From: Dyadobacter sp. MSC1_007
GTDB taxonomy: Bacteria > Bacteroidota > Bacteroidia > Cytophagales > Spirosomataceae
Length of the DNA stretch: 64,000 nt
Reading direction: 5' to 3'
Assembly: GCF_023667495.1 (NCBI RefSeq)
Contig: NZ_JAMOZL010000015.1
Coordinates: forward strand, 62,001-126,000
Position numbers and translations under genes: made by a program. Shown piece after piece: positions 25,108-34,364 of the stretch. The notes under the pieces are model-generated. The model was not told where the DNA came from, ran no database searches, and saw only the letters and a list, made by a program, of their open reading frames with translations. Numbering within the stretch: position 1 is the stretch's first letter; each line of letters opens with the position of its first letter.

Positions 25108-25941
25108 CTACTTCACTCCCAGCATCAAACTCGTACTTCCTCCTGCATTCGTCGTCGGTAGCACGCCGTTCCATTTTGCGACCCATTCCTGCTGGATCAA
25201 CAGCGGTGTGATGGTTTTTTGGCGCAACTGGTTGGCCTCTGCTTCGGCCCGGGCTTTGATCAATGTAGCCTTTGCCTGACCTTCCGCGCGGGCGATAATT
25301 ACTTTTGCTTCTGCTTCGGCCTGTTTTGCCATGTTTTCAGCTTTCAGCCTGGCCTGGATCGAAGTGTTTTTCTCGTCGATCATCTGGCGTAACGACGGCG
25401 GTGGTGTAATAGCTGAGGTTAATTGGTCATATATAAAACCGTCCCTGCCCAATGTTGTAGTCAACACATTTTGGACACGGTCCTCAAATACTTCCCGGTT
25501 AGACATTACGCTGTCTGAAGTAAATGAGTTGGCCACGATCCGGTATGCATCATAAATGGTGTTTTTCATGAAGCCCTGCTGGATTTCGCCTAACGGTCGT
25601 CTGTATTGGCGATAGATCTGAGGGACCTTGTCGGGATTAATATGGTAGTTCAATTTCGGGTCGACCTTGAATTCGGCAGCGTCTTTCGTTGTAATTACGA
25701 ACGACTCATAATCGACACTTTGGGTAAAAGTCGGGAACTCAATGATTTTCGTCGTCCAGGTATTGTACCACACCCGGCCGGTTACAATGGTTATGTTATC
25801 GACACCTTTATCGGTACCGTACAGGTTAATGCGGATACCAACATTGCCTGCGTCGATATTCTCAAATGTAAATGGCTGTGCGGCAAGCACTACCAGTAAA
25901 ACAATAAAGCTGAGTACACCGATAATAATGTTCCTTTTCAT
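25108..25941 (-). CDS. SPFH/Band 7 (prohibitin-like) membrane protein
   Basis: 277 residues. N-terminal membrane helix (about 5-22), SPFH core (about 23-200, with VGIRINLYGTDKG, FKVDPKLNYHI and REVFEDRVQNVLTTTLGRDGF), then a long alanine/glutamate coiled coil (about 195-245, RLKAENMAKQAEAEAKVI) and a C-terminal tail. SPFH proteins form large ring assemblies at the membrane that organise lipids and proteases such as FtsH. A 58-residue membrane protein gene precedes it by 5 bp. Confidence 0.92.
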   Translation of the reverse strand: MKRNIIIGVLSFIVLLVVLAAQPFTFENIDAGNVGIRINLYGTDKGVDNITIVTGRVWYNTWTTKIIEFPTFTQSVDYESFVITTKDAAEFKVDPKLNYHINPDKVPQIYRQYRRPLGEIQQGFMKNTIYDAYRIVANSFTSDSVMSNREVFEDRVQNVLTTTLGRDGFIYDQLTSAITPPPSLRQMIDEKNTSIQARLKAENMAKQAEAEAKVIIARAEGQAKATLIKARAEAEANQLRQKTITPLLIQQEWVAKWNGVLPTTNAGGSTSLMLGVK

Positions 25942-25946
25942 GTCGA

Positions 25947-26123
25947 TTATAGTTTAGATTTCAATTGGTTTATGACTTGCCCGAAAACACTGAACAGAAA
26001 GTAAAGCGACATGCCGATCACAGCGAGGCCGCCGAAGACCATCACGTCGGATTGGGCATTAACCAGCCTTAACGCATAGCTGATCACAATGATCACCGCA
26101 GCGATTTTCAGAATGTGCATCAT
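25947..26123 (-). CDS. Small two-helix membrane protein upstream of SPFH gene
   Basis: 58 residues (tandem ATG start at 26123). Two hydrophobic stretches: about 4-21 (ILKIAAVIIVISYALRL) and 28-51 (VMVFGGLAVIGMSLYFLF), then QLKSKL. Stop is 5 bp before the SPFH start, so the two are co-transcribed. SPFH proteins often travel with small membrane partners (NfeD types elsewhere); this one shows no NfeD OB-fold. It could be a structural subunit of the SPFH assembly. Confidence 0.75.
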   Translation of the reverse strand: MMHILKIAAVIIVISYALRLVNAQSDVMVFGGLAVIGMSLYFLFSVFGQVINQLKSKL

Positions 26124-26229
26124 GTTTTATGAGGTTTGTTTGATGTAAAACTAGCACACTGCGAGCGAACCCGTAATTGTTTTTATCCAATGGCTGCGCG
26201 GGTTGTTGAACGCTCTAAAATGCCACATA

Positions 26230-26314
26230 AACAGAAAAGGCATCCCTGAAAAGCGATGCGCCCAAAGAGCCAGATGCTTTTGGGCGCATTACAAAACAGA
26301 TATGCCTTTTTGTT
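26230..26314 (-). terminator. Nested hairpin terminator after gnd-zwf-pgl
   Basis: Outer arms AAAAGGCAT (26235-26243) and ATGCCTTTT (26302-26310), inner arms ATGCGCCCAAA (26256-26266) and TTTGGGCGCAT (26279-26289), a two-level hairpin. The minus strand ends in CCTTTTCTGTTT. It lies 18 bp beyond the pgl stop. Confidence 0.7.
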
Positions 26315-26331
26315 TTAATATAGAGCGGCGG

Positions 26332-27051
26332 TTAAAGCTCCACGGCCGCTGCTTCGTCTACAAACCAGTGCAGTTGCCCTTTTTCCGGGGCGATGATCTG
26401 CGAGGGATATAAATCCACATTCCTTTCACCTTTCAAAACCTGTTTCAGCACACTTGCCTTGCCAGGTCCTGCGGCCAGAAACGCGACGCAAGCAGCGCGG
26501 TTCACAACAGGCGCGGTAAGTGTTATGCGGTACATATCCTGTGCTGCAAGGAAAAAAGAAGTCGCAAGCGCATCTTTTTCGTGGATTACCTCAGTCCCCG
26601 GAAACAACGACAATGTATGACCATCATCGCCCATTCCAAGCAGCACAAAGTCGAAAGTTGTTCCTGATTCTCCGAAATAAGACTTCAGTATCGCTTCATA
26701 TTCTGCCGCTGATGCATCGGGAGAGATATCGGTACGCATGATATGGATATTTTCAGCCTTTACAGGCACTTTATCCAGAAGTTCGTCATAACACATTTTC
26801 GCATTATTTCGCGAATCCTCGAAAGGAACTGCCCTTTCGTCGCCCCAGAAAAAATGGATCTTTTCCCAGGGAATAGATTCTTTGTACGGAGCTTCTGCCA
26901 GCAATGCATAAAGCTGCTTGGGCGTGCTGCCCCCCGACAAAACGAATGTAAATTTATCCTGCTTAGCCAGCACTTCCCGGATGTAATTGTTCACCCAGGA
27001 AGCGAGCTTTGCACTTAGTTCTTTGGTATCTTTTTCAATATGTAACTCCAT
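26332..27051 (-). CDS. pgl: 6-phosphogluconolactonase
   Basis: 239 residues, DevB type. Family motifs: FVLSGGSTPKQLYALL (about 38-53), WEKIHFFWGDERAVPFEDSRNN, VLLGMGDDGHTLSLFPG and AACVAFLAAGPGKA. Hydrolyses 6-phosphogluconolactone to 6-phosphogluconate, the second step of the oxidative pentose phosphate pathway. Three bp after zwf, last gene of a gnd-zwf-pgl operon covering all three steps. Confidence 0.96.
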   Translation of the reverse strand: MELHIEKDTKELSAKLASWVNNYIREVLAKQDKFTFVLSGGSTPKQLYALLAEAPYKESIPWEKIHFFWGDERAVPFEDSRNNAKMCYDELLDKVPVKAENIHIMRTDISPDASAAEYEAILKSYFGESGTTFDFVLLGMGDDGHTLSLFPGTEVIHEKDALATSFFLAAQDMYRITLTAPVVNRAACVAFLAAGPGKASVLKQVLKGERNVDLYPSQIIAPEKGQLHWFVDEAAAVEL

Positions 27052-27054
27052 AGA

Positions 27055-28563
27055 TCAGGGCGCTGGCGGTAGATTGATCCACGTATGACCGTCGCGGGCG
27101 ATCAATGCATCGGCTGCATCGGGGCCCCATGAGTCGGGTGCATAGTTCGGGAAGTCCTGCGGCGGACGGTTCTCCCATGTTTCCAAAATGGGCATGATCA
27201 CCTGCCATGCGGCATCGACCTGGTCGTTCCGCATAAACAGCGTCGCGTCGCCTTCCATTACGTCGAGCAGCAATGTCTCGTACGCCTCAGGCAAATGCTC
27301 GCCTGCTACGGCGTCGTAATCAAAAGTCATATCCACCGGATCGAGCATCATCGTTTGCCCCGGGCGTTTGGCCTGGAAGCGGATGCTGATATCCATATTA
27401 GGCTGAATACTAATCGTCAGACGGTTAGAGCGCCAGGTTTCTGCTGATTCCGAAGGAAATGCATAATGCGGTGCCTGCTTGAACTGCAATGTGATATGGG
27501 TCGCTTTCTGGTTGAGGTATTTACCGGTCCTGACATAGATCGGTACGCCCTGCCAACGCCAGTTATCGATGTAAAACTTCACCGCTGCGAAAGTATCGAT
27601 GTTCGACTGTGGATTGACACCTTCTTCCTGACGGTATCCTACCACCTTCTCGCCTTTTTTCCAGCCACCTGAATATTGTCCACGGACGGCATAATCATGC
27701 ACCTGCTCTTTGGTAATGCGACGGATCGCGTTGAGCACATCCACTTTCTTGTTACGGATTTCGTTGGCATCGAAAGACACCGGCGGCTCCATCGCAATCA
27801 TACACAGGATTTGCAGAATGTGATTTTGAACCATATCCCGCAATGCCCCGGCATGCTCAAAATAGCCTCCACGGCCTTCCAGACCCACGGCCTCTGCGGC
27901 GGTGATCTGAATGTGATCGATATAGTTGCGGTTCCAGAGCGGCTCGAACAGTGCATTGGCAAAACGCAGCGCCAGGATATTCTGAACGGTTTCCTTGCCT
28001 AAATAATGGTCGATACGGAAAATCTGCTCCTCGGCAAACATGCTGGATAACAACAAGTTCAGCTCATGGGCACTTTCCAGATCATGACCGAAAGGCTTTT
28101 CAACTACGATCCTGGTTGTACTTTTCTCACCACAAAGCTTCAAAGCACCCAGCTTCTGCGCGATAGAAGGCACCAGCTGAGGAGCTACTGCCAGATAGAA
28201 TATAACATTGGGATGTACACCCCACTCCTCTTCTTTTTGTTTAACAAGATCAGTGATTTTATGATAGGCTGCTGCATCGTCACCATCCATCTGGAGGTAA
28301 GATACATGCTGACTGAATTCAGTCCAGTGGCCATTCTGCTTGCCCCTCCGACGGGAAAACTTAGTTACACCGTCCAACAAATGTTCGAGATATTTCTCGT
28401 TGGAATAAGGACTCCTTCCGATACCCGCGATCGCGAACTGATCAGGCATCCAGTTATCCAAAAATAGATTATAAAGAGCAGGAGTAAGCTTTCTGTAGTT
28501 GAGGTCCCCACTTCCTCCGAAAATAAAGAGTATCGAAGCAGGAGGACGTTTATTGCTTTGCAT
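27055..28563 (-). CDS. zwf: Glucose-6-phosphate 1-dehydrogenase
   Basis: 502 residues. N-terminal NADP fold with FGGSGDLNYRKLTPALYNL (about 15-33; GxxGDL), the active-site RIDHYLGKE (about 178), and a C-terminal dimerisation domain. Oxidises glucose-6-phosphate and makes NADPH in the cytoplasm. 12 bp after gnd and 3 bp before pgl. Confidence 0.97.
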   Translation of the reverse strand: MQSNKRPPASILFIFGGSGDLNYRKLTPALYNLFLDNWMPDQFAIAGIGRSPYSNEKYLEHLLDGVTKFSRRRGKQNGHWTEFSQHVSYLQMDGDDAAAYHKITDLVKQKEEEWGVHPNVIFYLAVAPQLVPSIAQKLGALKLCGEKSTTRIVVEKPFGHDLESAHELNLLLSSMFAEEQIFRIDHYLGKETVQNILALRFANALFEPLWNRNYIDHIQITAAEAVGLEGRGGYFEHAGALRDMVQNHILQILCMIAMEPPVSFDANEIRNKKVDVLNAIRRITKEQVHDYAVRGQYSGGWKKGEKVVGYRQEEGVNPQSNIDTFAAVKFYIDNWRWQGVPIYVRTGKYLNQKATHITLQFKQAPHYAFPSESAETWRSNRLTISIQPNMDISIRFQAKRPGQTMMLDPVDMTFDYDAVAGEHLPEAYETLLLDVMEGDATLFMRNDQVDAAWQVIMPILETWENRPPQDFPNYAPDSWGPDAADALIARDGHTWINLPPAP

Positions 28564-28575
28564 AAAATGTTTGAT

Positions 28576-29988
28576 TTATTGTTGACCCCATTCTGTATGA
28601 AATGTACCCGGGATATCGATACGTTGGTAGGTATGCGCCCCAAAATAGTCGCGTTGCGCTTGGATCAGGTTGGTCGGCATGCGTTCCGATTTATATGCGT
28701 CGAAATAAGCCAATGACGACATCAAACCGGCAGCCGGAACGCCTGACTGAGCCGCAAATGCGATCAGCGAACGCGTATTACCTTCTACGGATTTAACGAG
28801 CGCGGCCACTTCTTGGTTCAACAGGATATTGGACAATTCCGGGCTTTGCTTGTATGCGCTGGTAAAGACTTCCAACAACGAAGAACGGATAATACAACCG
28901 CCTCTCCATACACTTACCACCTCAGGCAGAGGGATATCCATATTCAGGTCTTTAGAAGCCTGGAACAACATGGCAAGCCCTTGCGCATAGCTCAATATAG
29001 TCGCGAAATACAGTGCGTCGTGAACCTGCTGAACAAGTTCGGCATTGTCTACTGACGTTCCGCCTTGCTGAGGGTAAAGTGCCGCCGCCGCCACCCTTTC
29101 ATCTTTGTAACCCGACAGTGTACGCATTGCTACGGCAGTATCAATCACCGGAACAGCCACAGGCAATTCCATAGAATCCTGAGAAGTCCATTTGCCGGTA
29201 CCTTTCGATCCTGCCTTGTCTGAAATAACATCTACCAGGTGGGCATCTGTCTTATCGTCTTTTTGCAGAAAGATATCGGCGGTAATTTCAACCAGGAACG
29301 ATTGCAATTTTCCTTCATTCCAGCTCTTAAATGTCTCGTGCAATTGCTCGTTGCTTAGTCCTGCATGCTTCAATATAGCATAGGATTCGCTAATCAGTTG
29401 CATGATCGCATATTCAATACCGTTATGCACCATTTTTACATAATGCCCGGCGCCTTCCTTACCCAGATAGGCCACACATGGCTCGCCATTCACCTTCGCC
29501 GCAATGGCTTCCAGCATGGGTCTTACATTTTCATAAGCGGCCTTGTCGCCACCTGGCATAATGCTTGGCCCGGAACGCGCGCCTTTTTCTCCCCCGGAAA
29601 CACCTATACCCATAAAATGGATGTCTTTTTCACGGAGATATTTAACCCGGCGAAGGGTGTCGGTATAATGTGAGTTTCCACCATCAATGATAACATCTCC
29701 TTTTTCAAGAAGGGGTAGCAGGGAAGCAATGACATCGTCAACCGGCTGACCGGCAGGAACCAGCATCATTACCTTGCGCGGACGCTGCAGCAGCTGGATC
29801 ATTTGAGCGAGTTCTGAAACGCCCTTAACCGTAGTACCCGGTGTGGCGCTCGCCTCCAATGCAGAATTTTTGGTTTCGTCCTTATCGAAACCGATAACAG
29901 AGAAACCATGATCGGCCATATTGAGCAACAGGTTTCGGCCCATTACCCCCAGTCCGATCATTCCAAAATCGAATAAGTTCTGTGACAT
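28576..29988 (-). CDS. gnd: 6-phosphogluconate dehydrogenase, decarboxylating
   Basis: 470 residues, the long NADP-dependent form. N-terminal Rossmann motif GMIGLGVMGRNLLLNMADHGF, substrate-binding IGVSGGEKGARSGPSIMPGG (about 128-147), catalytic lysine/glutamate region GHYVKMVHNGIEYA, and C-terminal helices with WRGGCIIRS. Converts 6-phosphogluconate to ribulose-5-phosphate with NADPH. First gene of the operon, although biochemically the last step. Confidence 0.97.
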   Translation of the reverse strand: MSQNLFDFGMIGLGVMGRNLLLNMADHGFSVIGFDKDETKNSALEASATPGTTVKGVSELAQMIQLLQRPRKVMMLVPAGQPVDDVIASLLPLLEKGDVIIDGGNSHYTDTLRRVKYLREKDIHFMGIGVSGGEKGARSGPSIMPGGDKAAYENVRPMLEAIAAKVNGEPCVAYLGKEGAGHYVKMVHNGIEYAIMQLISESYAILKHAGLSNEQLHETFKSWNEGKLQSFLVEITADIFLQKDDKTDAHLVDVISDKAGSKGTGKWTSQDSMELPVAVPVIDTAVAMRTLSGYKDERVAAAALYPQQGGTSVDNAELVQQVHDALYFATILSYAQGLAMLFQASKDLNMDIPLPEVVSVWRGGCIIRSSLLEVFTSAYKQSPELSNILLNQEVAALVKSVEGNTRSLIAFAAQSGVPAAGLMSSLAYFDAYKSERMPTNLIQAQRDYFGAHTYQRIDIPGTFHTEWGQQ

Positions 29989-30116
29989 AGATTAAGCGTC
30001 TTGAATAAAGAAGTTGCAATATCAGGGTTTTTCAAAAACCAGTTCACATCTTTATTCATTATCTGTTTAAAATTTAAGTTGTTCTGGATATTTTCTTACT
30101 TTCACATTCAGAAGGG

Positions 30117-30147
30117 TTGACACATAGTCAATCAAATAGTAATTTAT
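30117..30147 (+). promoter_or_regulatory. Weak candidate promoter of the melibiase gene
   Basis: TTG (30117-30119), 20-bp spacer, TAATTTAT (30140-30147), a 6-of-8 match to TAnnTTTG, 17 bp before the ATG. The rest of the 175-bp gap to gnd shows nothing else. Confidence 0.35.
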
Positions 30148-30163
30148 AACTATACTCACAACT

Positions 30164-32266
30164 ATGTACTACAAATTTTCATCGATTGCCCTGGTGGCAA
30201 TCCTCATCTCTTTTAATGCCCTTTCACAGGATTCGCTGGTCATCAGAAACCGCTTTCTCGAAAGAAAATTCACCATCACGCAGAATTCCTTCTTCACCTC
30301 AAGGTTCAAAAACCTTTTGACGAACAAAGACTATAGTCGGCCTGACACGGAAGAGTTTTATTTTGAGGTCAATGGTAGCCCGGTGAGTGCACACGGCAAC
30401 ATAGCATCTTTTAGCTATGTCAAACACAGTCTCACAAAACCTAACGACAGTACGCAAGTTGTCACGGTAATGCTTTCGGGAAAAACAGGAAGCCCCGCAG
30501 AAAAGCTCGACGTCGAACTCATTTATGAAGTGTATGACGAACTGCCGGTAGTTCGCAAGCAGATCCGCATTACCAACAAAGACACCGATGCCATTGCCAT
30601 TACAGATCTGGAAGTCGAGCGCCTGAACCTGGTGCCCATTAATTCCCAGCAAACCGAAATGTATACGAATTATGGCTCACGCTTCGCATGGAGACCTTAC
30701 GTGGGTGATCACCACGACGCAGCCGTCTTTCTGTACCACAATTACGCCAAGGAGGGCTTCATTCTGGGAAATGAAGCACCTAGTGTCCTGAAAAGAACGG
30801 AAGTATATGCGGACCATAACCGGATCTCCATCGGCATGACTAAACATGACGATCATTACCCATTCAAAAAGTGGATTGAGCCAGGCAAAACATTCAGCAG
30901 TCCCAGGACATTTATTTGTCTGGTCAAATCAAACAAATGGGAAGATGCATTTGAAGGGCATTTTGCAGACTTTATCAGGACGAGGCTCGGCGTCAAGCTA
31001 TTTAAACGAAAGGAAATCCCCTTCACTTTTTACAATACATGGCGACCTTTTTTCCAAAATATCAGCGACACCCTGGTCAGACAACTGGCGGATGGGCTCG
31101 CAGGAACAGGGACCGACCTCTTCATACTCGATTCGGGTTGGGAAAGCAACTATGGCGATTGGGTGCCTGATCCTAAAAAATTCCCCAACGGATTAAAACC
31201 TATAACTGATCACATTCGAAAAAAAGGGATGCTTCCCGGTCTTTGGATAGGTCTGGCTTCGGTGGATATGAATAGCAAACTCTATAAAGAACATCCTGAG
31301 TGGGCAATTTATGACAAAAACGGCAAACCGGCTTATTTGCATGAAGAAATGGGCGGCCGGGTCACCATGTCGATGGCCTCGGGGTACTACGATTATATTC
31401 TGGAAAAAATCAAGCGTCACGTCAGGGAAAACGATCTGGCATACATCAAGCTGGACCTGGCCATTGCCAACTCTGCCTATGTACTTGATTATACCAAAAA
31501 AGGCGACTATAAATCCGAAGGCAAAAGCCATAAAGACCATGCAAGCTCGTTCTATGCAATCTATGAGCGGACATTGGACCTGTTCGACGAGCTGCATAAG
31601 GCTTTCCCCGACTTGCTGATAGACTGCACTTATGAAGTCTGGGGAGAATACTATATTAATGACTATGCATTGATTGAGCATGCAGATTATGACTGGCTCA
31701 CCAACTATGACGATGACGCCCCGGTCGGCCCTATCAACATCAGACAAATGGCCTTCGACAGGTCGCGCGCGATTCCTGCCGCTACCAACCTTATCGGAAA
31801 CCAGTATATGGATTCGCCTTACTCCAAATACACCTTTCTTTCACTCGCATCTGTGAAGCCTATTTTAGTGGGAGACTCGCGAAAACTTCCCGAGACACTT
31901 AAACCATGGTATTTGAAATGGAACACCTGGTTCAAAATGATGGACAAAAAATACCAGTTCACGCGGTTCTCGTATTACTCCGACATTTTCCAGAGACCAA
32001 CCATGAGCAACTGGGACGGTTGCTATAAGTTCAACAAGGAGAAGCAGGGCGGTGTGCTTTTCTTTTACCGTAACGGCTCACCGGAATCACAACGAACATT
32101 TGCATTCCCATTAGCGAATCCGGAGAGCAAATACCGGCTGTACGACGCCGAGGATGGCAAAGTAATGGGCACCTACACCGGCAAAGACCTCCGGGAAAAA
32201 GGCATCAGCATTGCCATTCCATCCCAGTTCGAAGCCAAAGTATTGGGAATTGAGCAAATCAAATAA
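30164..32266 (+). CDS. Exported melibiase-like glycoside hydrolase (GH36/alpha-galactosidase clan)
   Basis: 700 residues. Signal peptide (about 1-21, cleavage after ALS), an N-terminal beta-sandwich (about 22-280), then a TIM barrel with FILDSGWESNYGDWV (about 324-338), KKGMLPGLWIGLA and the nucleophile region AYIKLDLA (about 427-434), and a C-terminal beta domain. This is the GH36 melibiase layout, hydrolysing terminal alpha-galactosides. The usual CxSGGGRxD segment after the nucleophile strand is replaced by IDCTYEVWGEYY, and the acid/base aspartate is probably in YDDDAPVG, so specificity may differ. It opens the carbohydrate locus. Confidence 0.82.
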   Translation: MYYKFSSIALVAILISFNALSQDSLVIRNRFLERKFTITQNSFFTSRFKNLLTNKDYSRPDTEEFYFEVNGSPVSAHGNIASFSYVKHSLTKPNDSTQVVTVMLSGKTGSPAEKLDVELIYEVYDELPVVRKQIRITNKDTDAIAITDLEVERLNLVPINSQQTEMYTNYGSRFAWRPYVGDHHDAAVFLYHNYAKEGFILGNEAPSVLKRTEVYADHNRISIGMTKHDDHYPFKKWIEPGKTFSSPRTFICLVKSNKWEDAFEGHFADFIRTRLGVKLFKRKEIPFTFYNTWRPFFQNISDTLVRQLADGLAGTGTDLFILDSGWESNYGDWVPDPKKFPNGLKPITDHIRKKGMLPGLWIGLASVDMNSKLYKEHPEWAIYDKNGKPAYLHEEMGGRVTMSMASGYYDYILEKIKRHVRENDLAYIKLDLAIANSAYVLDYTKKGDYKSEGKSHKDHASSFYAIYERTLDLFDELHKAFPDLLIDCTYEVWGEYYINDYALIEHADYDWLTNYDDDAPVGPINIRQMAFDRSRAIPAATNLIGNQYMDSPYSKYTFLSLASVKPILVGDSRKLPETLKPWYLKWNTWFKMMDKKYQFTRFSYYSDIFQRPTMSNWDGCYKFNKEKQGGVLFFYRNGSPESQRTFAFPLANPESKYRLYDAEDGKVMGTYTGKDLREKGISIAIPSQFEAKVLGIEQIK

Positions 32267-32276
32267 AGTTTGCAAA

Positions 32277-32315
32277 TACACAAAATGCCGGCGGATTCCG
32301 TCGGCATTTTGTGTA
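32277..32315 (+). terminator. Intrinsic terminator of the melibiase gene
   Basis: Stem TACACAAAATGCCGGCGG (32277-32294) with CCGTCGGCATTTTGTGTA (32298-32315), one mismatch, 3-nt loop. No long U-tract beyond the stem, but the 3' arm itself is T-rich. Confidence 0.75.
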
Positions 32316-32583
32316 CCTATTAAACTATTTTGACACTACAATTAAATTTATTTAGCTAAAAAATCAAATATTTCTTAGCTCTCCTTCTAACGAATCCCCA
32401 CCTTCATTTTCCGGATTTTAATAACATCGTGTCGAAGGCGCAATGAGTGCTCGCTTGCGCCATTATTGGCATAGTTAAAAAAAATCCATCTTTTTTCTAA
32501 GTGTTTTTAGGTGCCAGAAAGACCTATTAAAAAAGGGTCTTGAACCTGCATTTTCACCGTTGGCACCATTTCAATCTGTATTA
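32316..32583. other. Non-coding stretch before the sigma factor gene
   Basis: 268 bp, AT-rich, no reading frame worth calling. It must hold the sigma-factor promoter; TTGACAC at 32328-32334 is followed by several T-rich stretches but no exact -7 element at the right distance. Confidence 0.4.
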
Positions 32584-33267
32584 ATGGAGAGTTTAGGAAT
32601 TTCTGATCAGCAAGGCAGCCACTTCCCGGAAAAGCGTTTCCCGGAAGAGCGCTTCCCTAATCCCACACAGGATCATGCGCAACAAAAACCACAAATGCCC
32701 GCCGAATCGGAAATGCTGTTGAAAAAGGCATTTGAGCTGGATGTCAACAAAGGGATCGAATTGCTGTTTCGCTGGTACTACCGTCCGTTGTGCAGCCATG
32801 TCGTCAGGTATGTTTCATCAAAGGAAATCGCCGAAGACATCGTCTCAGACGTCTTTTATAAATTCCATAAAGACAGGACTTTCACAACCATCCAGACGTC
32901 GTTCCGGGCATACCTGTTCGCAGCCGTCCGTTACAGTGCATTTGACTACACACGTCTTGAAATGAAGCGAAGTACGTCATTGGAGTACGCGGAATACATT
33001 ACCCTTCAACCCGAGCATCAACCCGACCATATCACACAGTACGAGGACCTGTACAACGACGTCCAGAGTGCTATCAATACGCTTCCTCAAAAACAACGCA
33101 AAGTATACCTGATGCACCGGTTCGAGGGGAAAAAGTACGCCGAAATCGCCGTAGAACTGGGGATCTCGCACCGGACAGTCGAATCACAGATGTACACCGC
33201 CATGCAGGAGCTGAGAAGGATCATTAAGGCTAAATGGTTGTTCGTGCTGCTTGCTTTCATGAATTAG
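32584..33267 (+). CDS. ECF-type RNA polymerase sigma factor
   Basis: 227 residues from the ATG at 32584; an upstream TTG (32560) would add only 8 residues. Sigma-70 region 2 (about 48-112, LLFRWYYRPLCSHVVRYV, then AEDIVSDVFYKFH) and region 4 (about 150-205, LPQKQRKVYLMHRFEGKKYAEIA with the HTH ISHRTVESQMY) are present; region 3 is missing, as in ECF factors. The N-terminal 40 residues (rich in F, P, E, Q) are extra and repeat HFPEKRFPEERFP. It pairs with the FecR gene 41 bp downstream and should control the SusC/SusD genes. Confidence 0.93.
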   Translation: MESLGISDQQGSHFPEKRFPEERFPNPTQDHAQQKPQMPAESEMLLKKAFELDVNKGIELLFRWYYRPLCSHVVRYVSSKEIAEDIVSDVFYKFHKDRTFTTIQTSFRAYLFAAVRYSAFDYTRLEMKRSTSLEYAEYITLQPEHQPDHITQYEDLYNDVQSAINTLPQKQRKVYLMHRFEGKKYAEIAVELGISHRTVESQMYTAMQELRRIIKAKWLFVLLAFMN

Positions 33268-33308
33268 TGTATGCAATTCATCCCACACAATATTATTAAA
33301 ACTCGACA

Positions 33309-34322
33309 ATGAAAGAATCAATAAATAAGGAACTCATTTTCAATTATTTCTCGGGAAATGCAACCGCCTTCGAAAAGGAGCTGATCGACCAATGGAGCGC
33401 TGATGCCCACTCAAAAGAGCTTCTGTTTATTTGGCTGCTGGAATGGGAAAACCAAAACCTCCAATACGATGCAGATGTAGAAAAAGGCATTGAAAGGCAC
33501 TTCTCACGCATGGATGAGTTTACACAGGATATTTCCTCAGACGAAAGCGACAGGACAGTTTTACATCGGGCAATGCCTTTATCAGGAAAACTAAGGCACT
33601 GGCTTGCTGCCGCAGCAGTATCCCTGGTCATGTTGTCCGGTGGCTGGCTTGTTCGTAACCACATCCGTTACGAAGTCTACGCCACTGATTTTGGCCAGAT
33701 CCAGAGAATACAGCTGGCCGATGGCAGCAAAGTCATTCTGAATGCAAATTCCACATTGAAAGTCCCTCGCTTTGGCTTTGGAAAAACGACGCGTGACGTG
33801 TACATGACCGGTGAGGCGGATTTTGCCATCACCCACACTAAAGATGACAAGAAGTTTATCGTGCATACCAGCAAAAACTTCAATGTAGAAGTGTTGGGGA
33901 CCGAGTTTAACGTATATGCCCGATCGCGCGGATCGCGGGTGGTGCTGAATGCGGGGAAAGTGAAGCTGCATTATACCGACGGCGCATCGGCAAAGCAAAT
34001 CGTCATGAAGCCCGGCGAGCTGGTTACCATGAATCAAAAAGGACAGCCTGTGATAACGAAAACGGACAGTCCGCAAAATTTCTCCGCCTGGAAAGCCCAT
34101 CGGTTTGTATTTGAAAATGAAAGCCTGAGAAGTATTTGCGACCTGTTTGAAGACAATTTCGGCCTGAAAGTCCTTATCCCGGACTCGACGCTGGCAGCAC
34201 AAACTATTTCCGGCTCTTTCACCGCATTGAACGCCGAAGAACTTGTAGAAACCCTGGTAGAAGATTCAGGGCTTTCCTATCAGAAATCCGAAGACGGAAA
34301 AATAATTACCCTTAACTATTAA
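33309..34322 (+). CDS. FecR-family anti-sigma factor
   Basis: 337 residues. N-terminal cytoplasmic anti-sigma part (about 1-93), one membrane helix (about 97-116, WLAAAAVSLVMLSGGWLV), the periplasmic FecR domain (about 128-225, IQLADGSKVILNANSTLKVP, VYMTGEADFAIT, FNVEVLGTEFNVYA) and a C-terminal DUF4974-like domain (about 258-335). It holds the ECF sigma factor inactive until the TonB-dependent transducer signals through its STN domain. Gene order sigma-FecR-SusC is the standard arrangement. Confidence 0.95.
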   Translation: MKESINKELIFNYFSGNATAFEKELIDQWSADAHSKELLFIWLLEWENQNLQYDADVEKGIERHFSRMDEFTQDISSDESDRTVLHRAMPLSGKLRHWLAAAAVSLVMLSGGWLVRNHIRYEVYATDFGQIQRIQLADGSKVILNANSTLKVPRFGFGKTTRDVYMTGEADFAITHTKDDKKFIVHTSKNFNVEVLGTEFNVYARSRGSRVVLNAGKVKLHYTDGASAKQIVMKPGELVTMNQKGQPVITKTDSPQNFSAWKAHRFVFENESLRSICDLFEDNFGLKVLIPDSTLAAQTISGSFTALNAEELVETLVEDSGLSYQKSEDGKIITLNY

Positions 34323-34364
34323 CAAAACCCGAGACCTTTTCCCACTATCAAATAGCTACTTTTT

